Part shown: in pieces, positions 43,319-53,300 of the stretch | Position numbering within the stretch: position 1 is the first letter of the stretch | Layout: every line of letters starts with the position of its first letter | Source: JAIOZK01 sp964468645 | GTDB taxonomy: Bacteria; Bacteroidota; Bacteroidia; Bacteroidales; JAIOZK01 | DNA length: 64,000 nucleotides | Direction of reading: 5' to 3' | Assembly: GCA_964468645.1 (NCBI GenBank) | Contig: CAYXUU010000014.1 | Coordinates: forward strand, 1 to 64,000 | The notes under the pieces: generated by a model | Databases searched by the model: none | What the model was told of the DNA's origin: nothing | The model's input: only the letters and a program-made list of their open reading frames with translations | Position numbers and translations under genes: made by a program

Positions 43319-43404
43319 GAATGAAATATAAAATCATAATAAATCATAACAATCATGATAATCCGCGTTCTAAAAACTTAGCACCCTTAGCGGTTAAAAT
43401 AAAA

Positions 43405-44586
43405 TCACTTAAAAGCTGGTATTCCCGTAATCTCATGCCCCGTAATCAACAAATGGATATCATGCGTTCCTTCGTAAGTGATCACCGATTCGAGGTTCAT
43501 CATATGCCGCATCATCGGGAAATCGTTTGTTATTCCCATGGCGCCGAGGATCTGTCTGGTTTTTCTAGCGATATCCAGTGCCATCTCAACATTATTTCTT
43601 TTAGCCATGGAGATTTGAGCAGGAGTTGCATTGTTATCGTTACGCAATACACCCAATCGCCAGGCCAACAACTGTGCCTTTGTGATCTCTGTAAGCGCTT
43701 CAGCAAGTTTCTTTTGTTGCAGCTGTGTGGCTCCGATGGGTTTTCCGAACTGTAACCTTTCAAGTGAGTATCTTAATGCCACATCATAGCAATCGGTGGC
43801 AGCGCCGATAGCGCCCCATGCAATTCCGTATCGGGCAGAATTCAGACAGCTCAAAGGCCCTCTTAATCCTTTAACTCCCAGCAAAAGACATTCCTTAGGA
43901 ACCTTAACATTGTCAAAAACAAGTTCACCTGTAACCGAAGCACGAAGCGACAACTTGCCATGTGTTTCGGGGGTAGTAAAACCTTCAAGCCCCTTTTCAA
44001 GTATCAATCCCCGGATTTCATCTTTTTCATCTTTCGCCCAGACTACAGCAATGTCAGCAATAGTGGAATTGGTGATCCACATCTTTGAACCATTAAGCAG
44101 GTAATGATCACCCATATCTTTTATCCTGCTTTTCATGCTTTCTGGATCTGATCCGTGGTTGGGCTCTGTGAGCCCGAAACAACCAATAATTTCACCTGAA
44201 GCCAGGGCGGGAAGATATTTTCTTTTCTGTACCTGGCTACCGTAATTAAAGATAGGATACATCACGAGTGAGGATTGTACCGATGCCATGGAACGCACCC
44301 CCGAGTCTCCCCTTTCAAGTTCCTGCATTATAAGACCATATGAAATATGATCCATTCCTGCGCCACCATATTCCTGCGGGATAAACGGACCCAAAACACC
44401 AAGCTCACCGAGTTCCTTAACAATAAAATCAGGGAATTCAGCTTTCTCGAAATACTTTTCAATCCCGGGTTTTACCCTTCTGTTTACCCAATCCCTTACG
44501 GCATCCCTGATAAGCTTATGTTCATCTGTCAGAAGATCATCTACCATGAAGTGGTCGGGAGGGTTGTAATTTACATTTGTTGACAT
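43405..44586 (-). CDS. gcdH: Glutaryl-CoA dehydrogenase
   Basis: An FAD-dependent acyl-CoA dehydrogenase of 393 residues. The block SGVRSMASVQSSLVMYPI and GCFGLTEPNHGSDP are typical of glutaryl-CoA dehydrogenase, which oxidises and decarboxylates glutaryl-CoA to crotonyl-CoA in lysine and tryptophan breakdown. The catalytic base is E372 in ITYEGTHDIH. Met20 of the longest frame (ATG at 44586) is chosen because the 19 upstream residues (RLHSTGTYKSHIFAP) are not conserved-looking. It is transcribed alone. The electron acceptor is probably ETF. Confidence 0.87.
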   Translation of the reverse strand: MSTNVNYNPPDHFMVDDLLTDEHKLIRDAVRDWVNRRVKPGIEKYFEKAEFPDFIVKELGELGVLGPFIPQEYGGAGMDHISYGLIMQELERGDSGVRSMASVQSSLVMYPIFNYGSQVQKRKYLPALASGEIIGCFGLTEPNHGSDPESMKSRIKDMGDHYLLNGSKMWITNSTIADIAVVWAKDEKDEIRGLILEKGLEGFTTPETHGKLSLRASVTGELVFDNVKVPKECLLLGVKGLRGPLSCLNSARYGIAWGAIGAATDCYDVALRYSLERLQFGKPIGATQLQQKKLAEALTEITKAQLLAWRLGVLRNDNNATPAQISMAKRNNVEMALDIARKTRQILGAMGITNDFPMMRHMMNLESVITYEGTHDIHLLITGHEITGIPAFK

Positions 44587-44796
44587 GGGAGCAAAAATAT
44601 GACTTTTATATGTACCTGTGGAATGAAGTCGGTTTTTGGTCATTAGTATGCAGGAAGGGAGGGAAAACGTCCCTGTATATCTTTACTTCATTGCTTCATT
44701 GTTCAATTGTTCCTTTGTTAATTCGATAATCTCTGTGAAACACATTGTTGTCATTTGATTCAGTCGTCCGTCCACAGTCCTCAATTGTTTTACACA

Positions 44797-44904
44797 GGGA
44801 TCCGTTCCCATCCTCCGTCAGGGAATTCGTCCCACGTCAATAGTCCATCGTCATTAGTCAATATCCAGGGCTGGTATCCCTTCCTCCGTCAGGGATTCCA
44901 TTCC
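44797..44904. repeat. Two copies of a CCTCCGTCAGGGA palindromic element
   Basis: Copy A (44797-44833) has GGGAT...GTTCCC, then TCCTCCGTCA, then GGGAATTCGTCCC. Copy B (44867-44904) is shorter, with ATCCCTTCCTCCGTCAGGGAT. A third copy lies at 56455-56491. Nested arms GGGAY/RTCCC and TTCCC/GGGAA would form a hairpin with the TCCTCCGTCA loop. Confidence 0.6.
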
Positions 44905-44965
44905 TTTTATTCCTTTTGAATATCGCCTAATCGTGAACCCGGGAAATCGTTAAGTCAATTTTCAA

Positions 44966-44995
44966 TCAAAAAAGCCCGGTTTCCCGGGCTTAAAC
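44966..44995 (-). terminator. Rho-independent terminator of ECF cassette 2
   Basis: AAGCCCGG (44972-44979) and CCGGGCTT (44984-44991) form an 8-bp stem with a 4-nt loop. On the minus strand it is followed by a run of T (complement of 44968-44973). It lies 32 bp past the last gene of the cassette. Confidence 0.85.
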
Positions 44996-45023
44996 AAAAT
45001 ATAACGAGTGTGGGGAAGACCTC

Positions 45024-45692
45024 CTAAAACTTGCCGAATTTGAGAGATAGGTTGCCTGAAAAACCATGCATCAGGTTTTTGTCAAAATAGGTTTTAACAT
45101 TATCTTTCCAGTAATACATGTTCACGTTGGATGTCCACCTGTAGGATGCCCCGATTCCTATTCTCAGGAATTTAACAATATTGAATTCTGCTTCAATACC
45201 GGGTTCAATCAGGAAGTAAGCATCTGAATCGATAAGTTGATTGTTATAATACTCATCATCCCAGTTCCAGTTCCAGTCCTTGTTTGAAGGTTCATAATAA
45301 CCAATTCCACCTGCCCCGATAATAACCGGGAAAGCTACATGCACAGGAGCCCATGGTGCAATAATTGGCTCAATTAAAAGTCCACCATAACCCCCGGCGA
45401 AACTATTGTTCCAGGTTGAGTTGTTATGGTCGTAATAGATGTCATCGGTGAATCCGTAACCAGCAACACCAATGGTAAGATGATGATTGATCATCCATCC
45501 TCCCTTGATACCAAACAGATAAGTGTTTTTCTTATCAATTTGTGTATATCCAAACATCAGCGCTCCATAGCCCCCATGTGATATCTTCTTACCCTTGTTA
45601 CCAAATAAGGTCTGGATTTCTCTTTCTTCTTCCTGGGCAGATACTGATAAACAAAACACTGCCACCGTTAATAGTAAAGTGATTTTTTTCAT
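45024..45692 (-). CDS. Exported outer-membrane-type protein, end of ECF cassette 2
   Basis: A signal peptide (ITLLLTVAVFCLSVSAQEEE) is followed by about 200 residues of alternating aromatic/Gly strands (HGGYGALMFGYTQIDKKNTY, FAGGYGGLLIEPIIAPW, FLRIGIGASYRWTSN) and ends HGFSGNLSLKFGKF, with a C-terminal Phe. This is the pattern of a small outer-membrane beta-barrel. It is the last gene before the terminator and starts 11 bp after the preceding gene. Function unknown. Confidence 0.65.
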   Translation of the reverse strand: MKKITLLLTVAVFCLSVSAQEEEREIQTLFGNKGKKISHGGYGALMFGYTQIDKKNTYLFGIKGGWMINHHLTIGVAGYGFTDDIYYDHNNSTWNNSFAGGYGGLLIEPIIAPWAPVHVAFPVIIGAGGIGYYEPSNKDWNWNWDDEYYNNQLIDSDAYFLIEPGIEAEFNIVKFLRIGIGASYRWTSNVNMYYWKDNVKTYFDKNLMHGFSGNLSLKFGKF

Positions 45693-45703
45693 TTTATTAG
45701 TTT

Positions 45704-46213
45704 TTAGTTTATTGCATATTTCAGTGTTAACGCGAAATCAAAGAACTGGATGTTGAAAAAGTTTCGGCCAAACAGTTCAATATAGGGTTTATAATCCATA
45801 CCGATGATCACCGGAACACTGTAAAACCTGTATTCTATCCCAAGCTTTCCGTCTATCCCAACCACTGGCCCGGTTTCATTGTTATACTCCCATTCTTCAA
45901 TACCGTTACCATAATCGAAATATCTCCAGTTTTTCCATTTTGTAATTCCGACATGGGCTCCAACACCATAGTAAATCCAGAGATTGAGCCGGTGTTTGTT
46001 TTCAAGGGGTTTTTGTATCTGGTAGATAGCAGTGGCCTGGATGCCTCTTTTCCTGAAGCTGACCAGCCCTTCAAATCCCTTATATCCATCAGATATTGAG
46101 AAGGTAGGGCCCCAGCTCAGGCCTCCCCTGACTCCCACGGTCATTTCATCCTGTGAAAGAACTGATGTTGAAATTAGTAAAAAAAGAATAATAAATATCC
46201 TTCTCATAATCAA
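45704..46213 (-). CDS. Exported beta-barrel-like protein, ECF cassette 2
   Basis: A signal peptide (RIFIILFLLISTSVLSQ) precedes about 150 residues with barrel-like strands (MTVGVRGGLSWGPTFSISDG, RLNLWIYYGVGAHVGI, FDFALTLKYAIN). The glycine-aromatic alternation is typical of Bacteroidota outer-membrane proteins of the PorT/OmpW-like size class. It lies 7 bp after the DUF2807 gene in the same transcript. Function unknown. Confidence 0.62.
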   Translation of the reverse strand: MIMRRIFIILFLLISTSVLSQDEMTVGVRGGLSWGPTFSISDGYKGFEGLVSFRKRGIQATAIYQIQKPLENKHRLNLWIYYGVGAHVGITKWKNWRYFDYGNGIEEWEYNNETGPVVGIDGKLGIEYRFYSVPVIIGMDYKPYIELFGRNFFNIQFFDFALTLKYAIN

Positions 46214-46220
46214 TAACGGC

Positions 46221-46943
46221 TTATGGTTTATGAATCACCTCTCCTGATCCGCTGATACTTACATTTAATTGCGGATATCCTTTGTAAAAAACAGATCCGC
46301 TTCCTGAAATTACAGCTTGCAGAAAATTAGTAACAAATATCTCAATTTCTCCCGAACCTGAGATTTTTGAATAACAATCCCTCGTAATCAGGTCAAATGC
46401 TTTGATAGAACCGGAACCCGAAATGTTAAAATCCGAATCCGGGCTTGTCCCTTTAAGATGAATATTACCTGATCCGCTTATTTTTACAGTAATTTCTTCT
46501 GCATTTAACTCCGCATAGATATCTCCCGATCCGCTGATATGATAATCAATAAAGGAGGTGACAAAGGGGTTAACCCACATACTGCCCGATCCACTGATCG
46601 ATGCTTTGTGTAATTGCGTGGTATAAACAAATACAGTAACCGTTTTTGTATATTTTACCCAGCAGTTATTCTTTTCTTTAATAACCAGTTCGCCTCCTTT
46701 CATAACAGTTTCAATATAAGGTAAAAGGTTGGATTCTGCCTCTACAACCACTTCGTTAAAATCAGCAGGGTATATTACCACCTTATATGATCCGCTTAAC
46801 GCAACGCCGTTGAAATTCCCGGGGACTCTGGTTTCCTCCGTCAGGTTACCGTTACCGGTTACCCTGTCTGTTATCTTATCACACGATGTCGCCCCAAGAA
46901 AGACAATACCTATGATTACGTTTATTAACAATATCCTTTTCAT
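46221..46943 (-). CDS. DUF2807 (head GIN) lipoprotein, ECF cassette 2
   Basis: A signal peptide with a Cys at the cleavage site (VIIGIVFLGATSCDK) marks a lipoprotein. The body is a DUF2807 parallel beta-helix with the recurring phrase SGSG (SGSGSMWVNP, SGSGDIYAEL, SGSGNIHLKG, SGSGSIKAF, SGSGEIEIF), one per turn of about 20 residues. The family is a putative auto-transporter-adhesin-like head domain found with ECF sigma factors. It corresponds in position to the DUF4097 genes of cassette 1. Confidence 0.82.
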   Translation of the reverse strand: MKRILLINVIIGIVFLGATSCDKITDRVTGNGNLTEETRVPGNFNGVALSGSYKVVIYPADFNEVVVEAESNLLPYIETVMKGGELVIKEKNNCWVKYTKTVTVFVYTTQLHKASISGSGSMWVNPFVTSFIDYHISGSGDIYAELNAEEITVKISGSGNIHLKGTSPDSDFNISGSGSIKAFDLITRDCYSKISGSGEIEIFVTNFLQAVISGSGSVFYKGYPQLNVSISGSGEVIHKP

Positions 46944-47014
46944 ATTTTGAAAATTTTTTGTTCAGTATTAAAGACAATAGAAATTTAAAATGGTCGCTTT
47001 TCTACAAATAAAAT

Positions 47015-48130
47015 TTAAAACTGCCTTATGATCACTTTACCTGACCTGGCATTGATATCTATTCTTGCTGGATTATCAACCTTTTCCCCTACATAACCAT
47101 AGGTGACAAATGATTCTTTATCCGCATCTTTTGCGGTTTTTTGAACATTCTCGAAAGAGGAAGGATAATCAAGTATTGTTTTTTCGTTATGATCTATTTC
47201 CAGGTCAAAGGAAACGGAAACCGGAAGATTAATTGTGATATCGGTATATTCGGCTATACAGTTAAACATCTGGAATGCCTCATTGAATGCATCGATTGTG
47301 ATCTCTCCGTATTTTGAAGAGGATACCATCAGGTTACCCAGGTTTTTGATATTTAAATAAGAGAAGGAGGCATTTGCATTCATCGAAATAATTGAATTTA
47401 CATAAATCTTATCCCTTCTAGTATTGATTTCCATTTCACCGATATCCCCGAGCTGAATGGTGGATGACTTACTTTTTACATGAATGGTATCAGCTTCGTC
47501 CAGGGTACAATCGGAATAATCAACGCTCATGGTTCCTTTTTGAATATAGTTGATATTGGCAGAACCAAATTCTACTTTGATTTTTGAGTTTCCGAACAGG
47601 TCATTAACTTTAATATCCCCATTAGAAAGCTCAACATTAAATTCACCTGTATGGTTGGTTGTATAAATATTACCAAACTTATTGGTTATTTTCAGGGGAT
47701 TATTTTCGGGCACATATACCCTGTAATCGATCTGGGCTTTATTGTCGGAGCTGAATATGGTTTTGGCAACATCTGATATTTCTGTCCAGAATTTACTTCG
47801 TGAATCCTTGAACCGTGTATTCACTATAATGTAATATTCTGTAGCTGCAAATTCAAAATCGATGAATTCATAGATCTTATCCACTTTTACCTGTTTGGTG
47901 GCTTTAACAAGAACATCAATTTCAAACCTTACCGAATCCTTTTCCCATGTTACAAGGTGTATATTTCCATATTTATTGTTTACCTGTATTTCAGTATTTT
48001 CATTGATAGCATAAGATTCGGATAGATGCTTGCTTTTTTCATAAACCTGTCCCATGATGGTGGAAGTTGATATCACCATCAGTAGCGTAAATAGTTTTGC
48101 GATTGTTTTATAATTCAAAAGTTGTTTCAT
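47015..48130 (-). CDS. DUF4097-like exported protein, ECF cassette 2
   Basis: A signal peptide (IAKLFTLLMVISTSTIMGQ) precedes beta-repeat segments (NNKYGNIHLVTWEKDSVRFE, NKFGNIYTTNHTGEFNVELS, SNGDIKVNDLFGNSKIKVEF) typical of DUF4097 relatives, ending RIDINARSGKVIIRQF. The gene overlaps the end of the anti-sigma gene by 23 bp. It probably acts in the periplasm or at the outer membrane and is a target or sensor partner of the sigma system by context only. Confidence 0.7.
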   Translation of the reverse strand: MKQLLNYKTIAKLFTLLMVISTSTIMGQVYEKSKHLSESYAINENTEIQVNNKYGNIHLVTWEKDSVRFEIDVLVKATKQVKVDKIYEFIDFEFAATEYYIIVNTRFKDSRSKFWTEISDVAKTIFSSDNKAQIDYRVYVPENNPLKITNKFGNIYTTNHTGEFNVELSNGDIKVNDLFGNSKIKVEFGSANINYIQKGTMSVDYSDCTLDEADTIHVKSKSSTIQLGDIGEMEINTRRDKIYVNSIISMNANASFSYLNIKNLGNLMVSSSKYGEITIDAFNEAFQMFNCIAEYTDITINLPVSVSFDLEIDHNEKTILDYPSSFENVQKTAKDADKESFVTYGYVGEKVDNPARIDINARSGKVIIRQF

Positions 48131-48656
48131 CTTCAGTAGTATTAGCTTTTTGTAATTGAAAAAGTATTTCTTCGAGTATCGTTAGTTTAGTTCTGTAGTT
48201 CTGTATCATGGCTTCGATGATTTCTGCATTGGATATATTTTCATTAAGGTCGTTTCTTAACTGAATAAAAATGCTGTCAAGTTCTTTCATCTCAAGTTGG
48301 ATATCCGCTCTGAGATCCTGGTTTGTTCCTGTGAGAAAATATACCTGTTGTTCAATAGGCTTAATCTGTGCCGAATAAAAGGCTTCTGCATCAATTAAAT
48401 CCTGATATTCTTCAGAATTTTTCATATTGTCACTGTATAATTCTTCATTATTGTTGTTATTCATAAAATGGAAGAAGAAATAAGAGGCGATGAATATGGC
48501 GATAGCGGCTGCAACCTTCCAGCCTGTATTTATCCAGTTTATTCTTTTAATTTCAGGATCCCTGGTCCTGACGCCTTTCCACAACCCGGGATCCGGTTCG
48601 AGGTCATCGAATGCTTCCCTGTTGTTTACAATAAAATCTTCTAATTTATCTTTCAT
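48108..48656 (-). CDS. Anti-sigma-factor-like membrane protein, ECF cassette 2
   Basis: A short cytoplasmic N-terminal region (LEDFIVNNREAFDDLEPDPG, LWKGVRT) is followed by one TM helix (WKVAAAIAIFIASYFFFHFM, about residues 47-66). A periplasmic coiled-coil-like part follows (SAQIKPIEQQVYFL, MKELDSIFIQLRNDLNENI). It overlaps the sigma gene by 11 bp. The N terminus is of the type found in Bacteroidota anti-sigma proteins. The coiled-coil sensor differs from the HEAT-repeat sensor of cassette 1. Confidence 0.7.
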   Translation of the reverse strand: MKDKLEDFIVNNREAFDDLEPDPGLWKGVRTRDPEIKRINWINTGWKVAAAIAIFIASYFFFHFMNNNNNEELYSDNMKNSEEYQDLIDAEAFYSAQIKPIEQQVYFLTGTNQDLRADIQLEMKELDSIFIQLRNDLNENISNAEIIEAMIQNYRTKLTILEEILFQLQKANTTEDETTFEL

Positions 48657-49224
48657 AATCCATCGTATTTAGTACTTCCCTTACCCTTCTTTTCGCTCTC
48701 ATGTATTGTGACTTCGAATTTGAGACACTGATATTTAATATTTCGGAGATTTCCTGATGATCATAACCTTCCAGCAGATAGAGAGAGAATATCATTCGGG
48801 CGCCATTGGGTAATTTCCCCATTGCATTTTTAACATCATTCACATTCAAACGTGACCCATCATCTTCCGGTTCATCATCATGTTTATCTTCAAAATGGAT
48901 CATATCGTCAAAGAACTTTAGATCGGCCTTTCTCCGGTTTATTTCATTTAAACATTTGTTAACAACGATACGCTTTAACCAGCTTCCAAAACTTGATTCA
49001 TGCCTGAAAGTGTGGAGATTCAAAAAAGCATCAGTAAATGATTCCTGAAGCATGTCTTCTGCTTCTTCCCTGTTATGCATCATCCTGTAACTAACGTTAA
49101 GCATGGCTTTTGCATAAAGCTGATACAGTTTATACTGCGCGCCCGGATTCCCCTTTTTACTTTTCTCGATCAGGTCTTTATGAATTTCCACCCCACCAGC
49201 GTTATGTTTGCTTATTGTTTTCAA
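48646..49224 (-). CDS. ECF RNA polymerase sigma factor, cassette 2
   Basis: A 192-residue sigma factor with region 2 (YAKAMLNVSYRMMHNREEAE, DMLQESFTDAFLNLHTFRHE, SSFGSWLKRIVVNKCLNEIN) and region 4 (LPNGARMIFSLYLLEGYDHQ, EISEILNISVSNSKSQYMRA). It is a standard ECF factor that would direct RNA polymerase to a stress or envelope regulon including its own cassette. It heads a six-gene minus-strand operon ending at the terminator near 44.98 kb. Confidence 0.9.
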   Translation of the reverse strand: MKTISKHNAGGVEIHKDLIEKSKKGNPGAQYKLYQLYAKAMLNVSYRMMHNREEAEDMLQESFTDAFLNLHTFRHESSFGSWLKRIVVNKCLNEINRRKADLKFFDDMIHFEDKHDDEPEDDGSRLNVNDVKNAMGKLPNGARMIFSLYLLEGYDHQEISEILNISVSNSKSQYMRAKRRVREVLNTMDYER

Positions 49225-49432
49225 AATTTAGAGTCAAAAAAAAATCAGAATGGTTGCAAGAGATTATTAAAAAGTCAGATTTATTAAAGTCTTACTAAAG
49301 GTAAAAGATTTTTAATTAACGCTTGTATTGTGATAATAGCATGGGTTTTAAAAATCTTTCTAAGGAAAGCCTTTACAGAAGATGAAAATGATTTTAATTA
49401 TTTAATAAAGCAAGCGGGGGAAGAACTTGTTT

Positions 49433-50185
49433 TTAGTCTTCAATACTGTTCAGGTAATCGACGATCAAAGCAAGGTCGCTGACGTTTTTACATTTTAGAT
49501 TATTATCATCAATAAAGGCAGCTATCTTGGTATCTTTTTCATCAAATTCTTTGACAAACTTTTTCCGGTTAAATACAACCTGTTTAGCCGGTTTGTTTCC
49601 CTTTTTAATGTAATAAAAGAATTGTGTAATGTAAACATCTTCATCCGGATTGTTAGTTTCCCGATCAACGTAATGATGAGTTATTTCCCTTTTTAAAAGA
49701 AGTTTGCATTTTCCGTCAGTCAGGATTTCAAAATAAGCATTTTCCATCCCTCTCCCTTTCTCTTTGAAAGAGGTATATATGAATTCCCTTTCATCGATGA
49801 TCAATGACCTGATTTCTTCTGGTTTACCAAATGCCAGGGTATCTCCATCACGAAGAAACTGCATTTTCTGATTTCGCATATCATAACGGTATTTCCAGTC
49901 ATTGATGACATTGCCGTCTGTTAGGGTTAATATTCCCTCCACAAATGCTGGAAATAAATACATACTACCTTCCATTCCGTAATCGCTTTCAAGGTTAAGA
50001 AAAGCTGATGAGGTAGCGCCCTGATCACCGGAACTGGTATGTGAAATAGGGGCAATTGAAGTACTCCTTGTAGATAACATTTCTGTTTTACTCAGTCCCT
50101 GATTTAGTTCTGTCTGTGAAAATGATGTCTGGCCAATTATTAATAAGCAGGCAAGACAAACTGTAAAAATTACTGAAGTTTTCAT
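49433..50185 (-). CDS. Exported hypothetical protein
   Basis: A signal peptide (VIFTVCLACLLIIGQTSFSQ) precedes about 225 residues of unknown family. The middle (WKYRYDMRNQKMQFLRDGDT) and the end (DEKDTKIAAFIDDNNLKCKN) recall exported proteins annotated only as hypothetical in Bacteroidota. It lies upstream of ECF cassette 2 on the same strand with a 208-bp spacer, so it is probably a separate transcript. Confidence 0.5.
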   Translation of the reverse strand: MKTSVIFTVCLACLLIIGQTSFSQTELNQGLSKTEMLSTRSTSIAPISHTSSGDQGATSSAFLNLESDYGMEGSMYLFPAFVEGILTLTDGNVINDWKYRYDMRNQKMQFLRDGDTLAFGKPEEIRSLIIDEREFIYTSFKEKGRGMENAYFEILTDGKCKLLLKREITHHYVDRETNNPDEDVYITQFFYYIKKGNKPAKQVVFNRKKFVKEFDEKDTKIAAFIDDNNLKCKNVSDLALIVDYLNSIED

Positions 50186-50265
50186 GATAACTTATGGTTT
50201 TTAGTTAGACTTGTTACTTTTTGGCAAGCGGAGCGGTAAAATCTAATTATTTCATAAGTTCATAT

Positions 50266-50273
50266 TACTTTTG
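50266..50273 (+). promoter_or_regulatory. -7 element of the glycoside hydrolase operon (TACTTTTG)
   Basis: TACTTTTG matches TAnnTTTG 28 bp upstream of the 50301 ATG. The -33 region is AT-rich without a clear TTG. Confidence 0.4.
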
Positions 50274-50300
50274 ACGTAATTTAACTTATTTTATTGTGTC

Positions 50301-53300
50301 ATGAAAAGCACCTTCTATATAATAATACTCCTAACCCTGTCAATTGTTACACATTCACAGGATAAAAAAATCAGCGTAGGATTCTTATCTGAAAGGGATT
50401 ATAGAGGTGCAGACCTTGAGACCAAAGCAGCATACGATTTTTTAAAGGGATATTATCAGGAAATAAAACCTGAATATTTAACCTTTTTTAACGTTTCAAA
50501 TGATCTGTCCGTACTTTATAATTTCGATGTCATCTGGATACACAGGCCTGATACTTTCGATTTGAGTGCGAAGGAAATGAACCCAAATTTACTTGAATCT
50601 ATGGGTGAATTCGTAAAGTCCGGTGGTGGCTTACTATTAACCCTTGATGGAATGAAGTTTCTCAAAGCACTGGATTATGAACCTGTACCCTTACAGGTTA
50701 AATGGAAAAAAGCTGAAGACCAGGGTTATGGAAGAAAGCTTGGCCTCCATTCCTTCAGGCATCATCCGTTATTTGAAAAACTCCATGGCGGCGCCTATAT
50801 TTATAAACCGGTGATGGACATTGATGTCAGATTGCTTGGCTATTTTGATTCCATCGTGCCACAGAACGGGAAGGTTGTTGCTGTTGACTGGGATTATATT
50901 TTTTTAAGGGAGGATCAGAAGCTGGTAATGGAATATGAATCAGGAAACGGCAAAGTGCTTGGCATTGGGGCTTATACTTATTTCGCGGCGCCCAATTATC
51001 ATCACAGGCAAATGAAGCTGTTTATGATAAATGCCATTAATTATCTTTCAGAAAATGATATCGACGAAGAAATTTATTATTGGTCATATGAATCCCCTGA
51101 AATATCTTCTTTTGATAGCAAATTGGATACTGTGAGTTACAAACCCTCTTATCCCTGGCTTGAAGATACCCTCTCCCCTTCCCTGTACAGGCAATTCGGA
51201 TCATCTGCCTATTGGGATGTTGCTAGTCCGCAAATGCTGATCATGGGGAAAGAGCAGGGAGGAATTGATGAAATCTGGGCCCATCCTTTCCTTGCGCTTC
51301 GGGATTATAGTGTTGGGATTAAATTTTCATATGAGGACAGCGTTTACTGGCTGAATTCTGAAAGGCCTGAGATAACTGTAAAGCCTGGATCTTTTGAGCG
51401 GGTATATAAATTCGAAAGGGCTTATCTTACTGAAATAATTACTACCGATATGAATAATCCCACATGTATTGTTCATTATGAATACAGAGGTGTTTATCCG
51501 GCCAGGTTGTTTATCAAATTCAGCGGGAATTTCAGGTTTATGTGGCCATACTCAGAAGAAGTAATGGGGAATATGGAATATACATACAGCGACAGCCTGA
51601 ATGCCTTTGTATGTAAAACCGGACCGGATGAGTTTGTCATGATAGCAGGAAGTAATTCAAAGATCAGGGATCCCCTGATCGGAAATTATAATGATTTTAT
51701 TTTTTCAAAAGATGGTAATTATGCAGGTAAGGAAACTGATAAATATTTGATTTCCGCTATCAGTACTTTTGACCTGGAGATGAATGATAACTTCGATTTT
51801 ATTATCTCGGCTTCAATGAAGGGTATTGAAAATACAATTGATATTTATAATGATGCTGCCGGGGATCCTTATCAAATCTTTAGGGAAACAGCTGACTATT
51901 ACAATTGCTTGATAAATAATAGTTTGATGATAAACTCCCCTGACAGGACATTTAATGAGGGTTATTTATGGTCGGTAATTGCCACCGACCAGTTCTTCGT
52001 GAATACTGAAGGACTTGGAAGTTCGCTGGTTGCTGGTTATGCCACATCAAATAAAGGCTGGTGTGGCGGCCATGAAGTGAGTGGCAGGCCGGGATATGGC
52101 TGGTATTTTGGAAGGGATGGTGTCTGGAGTGCCTTTGCATTGCTCGATTATGGGGATTTTGAAAAAGCAAAGCAAATTCTTAAAACATACCAGGACTTCC
52201 AGAGCCTTGACGGGAAAATATATCATGAGTTGAGTACATCAGGTATTGTCCATTATGATGCTTCCGATGCCACGCCTCTTTATCTTATCCTGGCAGGAAG
52301 ATATTTGAGGCATTCCGGCGACATTGAATTCATTGTTGAGAGCTGGCCGAATATTCAAAAGGCGATTGAGTTCTGTTTCTCAACAGATACCGATGCTGAT
52401 CATCTTATCGAAAATACCAATGTAGGGCATGGATGGGTTGAAGGGGGACATCTTTTCGGATCACATACGTCACTTTACCTGGCTTCCTGCTGGGCAGAAG
52501 CTCTCGATGAAGCCAGTTTCATCGCAGGGGCGCTGGATAGAAGTGACCAGGAAGCAAATTATAAATACGAATCTGATTTAGTAAAAGAGCTGATCAATAA
52601 TGATTATTGGAATCCTGATGGAAACTATCTTAATCAGGGGAAATTTCAGGATGGAACTTATCATACGGCTTTTAGCATCATGCCATCAATTCCTTTGTAT
52701 TTCGGACATATTGATAGTTCCCTGGTCAATTATCATTTAGACCGGTATGCATACAACAATTTCAGCAGCGACTGGGGAGTGAGAATTGTAGGTGAAGATC
52801 ATCCCGATTTCAATCCCAGGGGGTACCATTCGGGTAGTGTCTGGCCGCTTTATACAGGATGGACTGCCCTGGCAGAATATAAGAATGGGTATTCCCTGCA
52901 GGGTTATACACATGTTATGAATAACCTTCTTAACTATAAGGACTTTGCGCTGGGTTATGTTGAAGAAGTTTTAAATGGCGAAGTATATCTGCCTTCAGGT
53001 GTTTGTCCGCACCAGTGCTGGTCGGAAACCATGGTTTCACAACCTGTAATCGAAGGAATGCTGGGATTTGAGCCTGATGCCATTGGTAATAGTGTCATCA
53101 TAAGCCCGGCAATACCATTTGATTGGAATAACATGAAGGTTGTAAATATGAGGGTAGGTAATAACCGCCTGAATTTATTGATGGAAAAAGAGTTGAATAA
53201 AACTACTTATTTTATTACTGCTGAATTCCATAATGATCTGGGTGTTGGATTCATTCCCGCCTTCCCACCCGGTACACAATTTAATGAAGTAATAATCAAC

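Larger units (their letters stand above)
44644..45023. other. 380-bp spacer of repeats and a terminator
   Basis: It holds 8-bp-type units (TTCATTGC, TTCATTGT, TCAATTGT near 44693-44720), heptamer-type units (CGTCAAT, AGTCCAT, CGTCATT, AGTCAAT at 44835-44862), two copies of a CCTCCGTCAGGGA palindrome and the terminator of ECF cassette 2. No gene was found. Confidence 0.6.

Noticed and set aside
43321..43755. 144-codon plus-strand frame opposite glutaryl-CoA dehydrogenase
   Set aside because: It is antisense to a well-conserved dehydrogenase C terminus and has no signature of its own.
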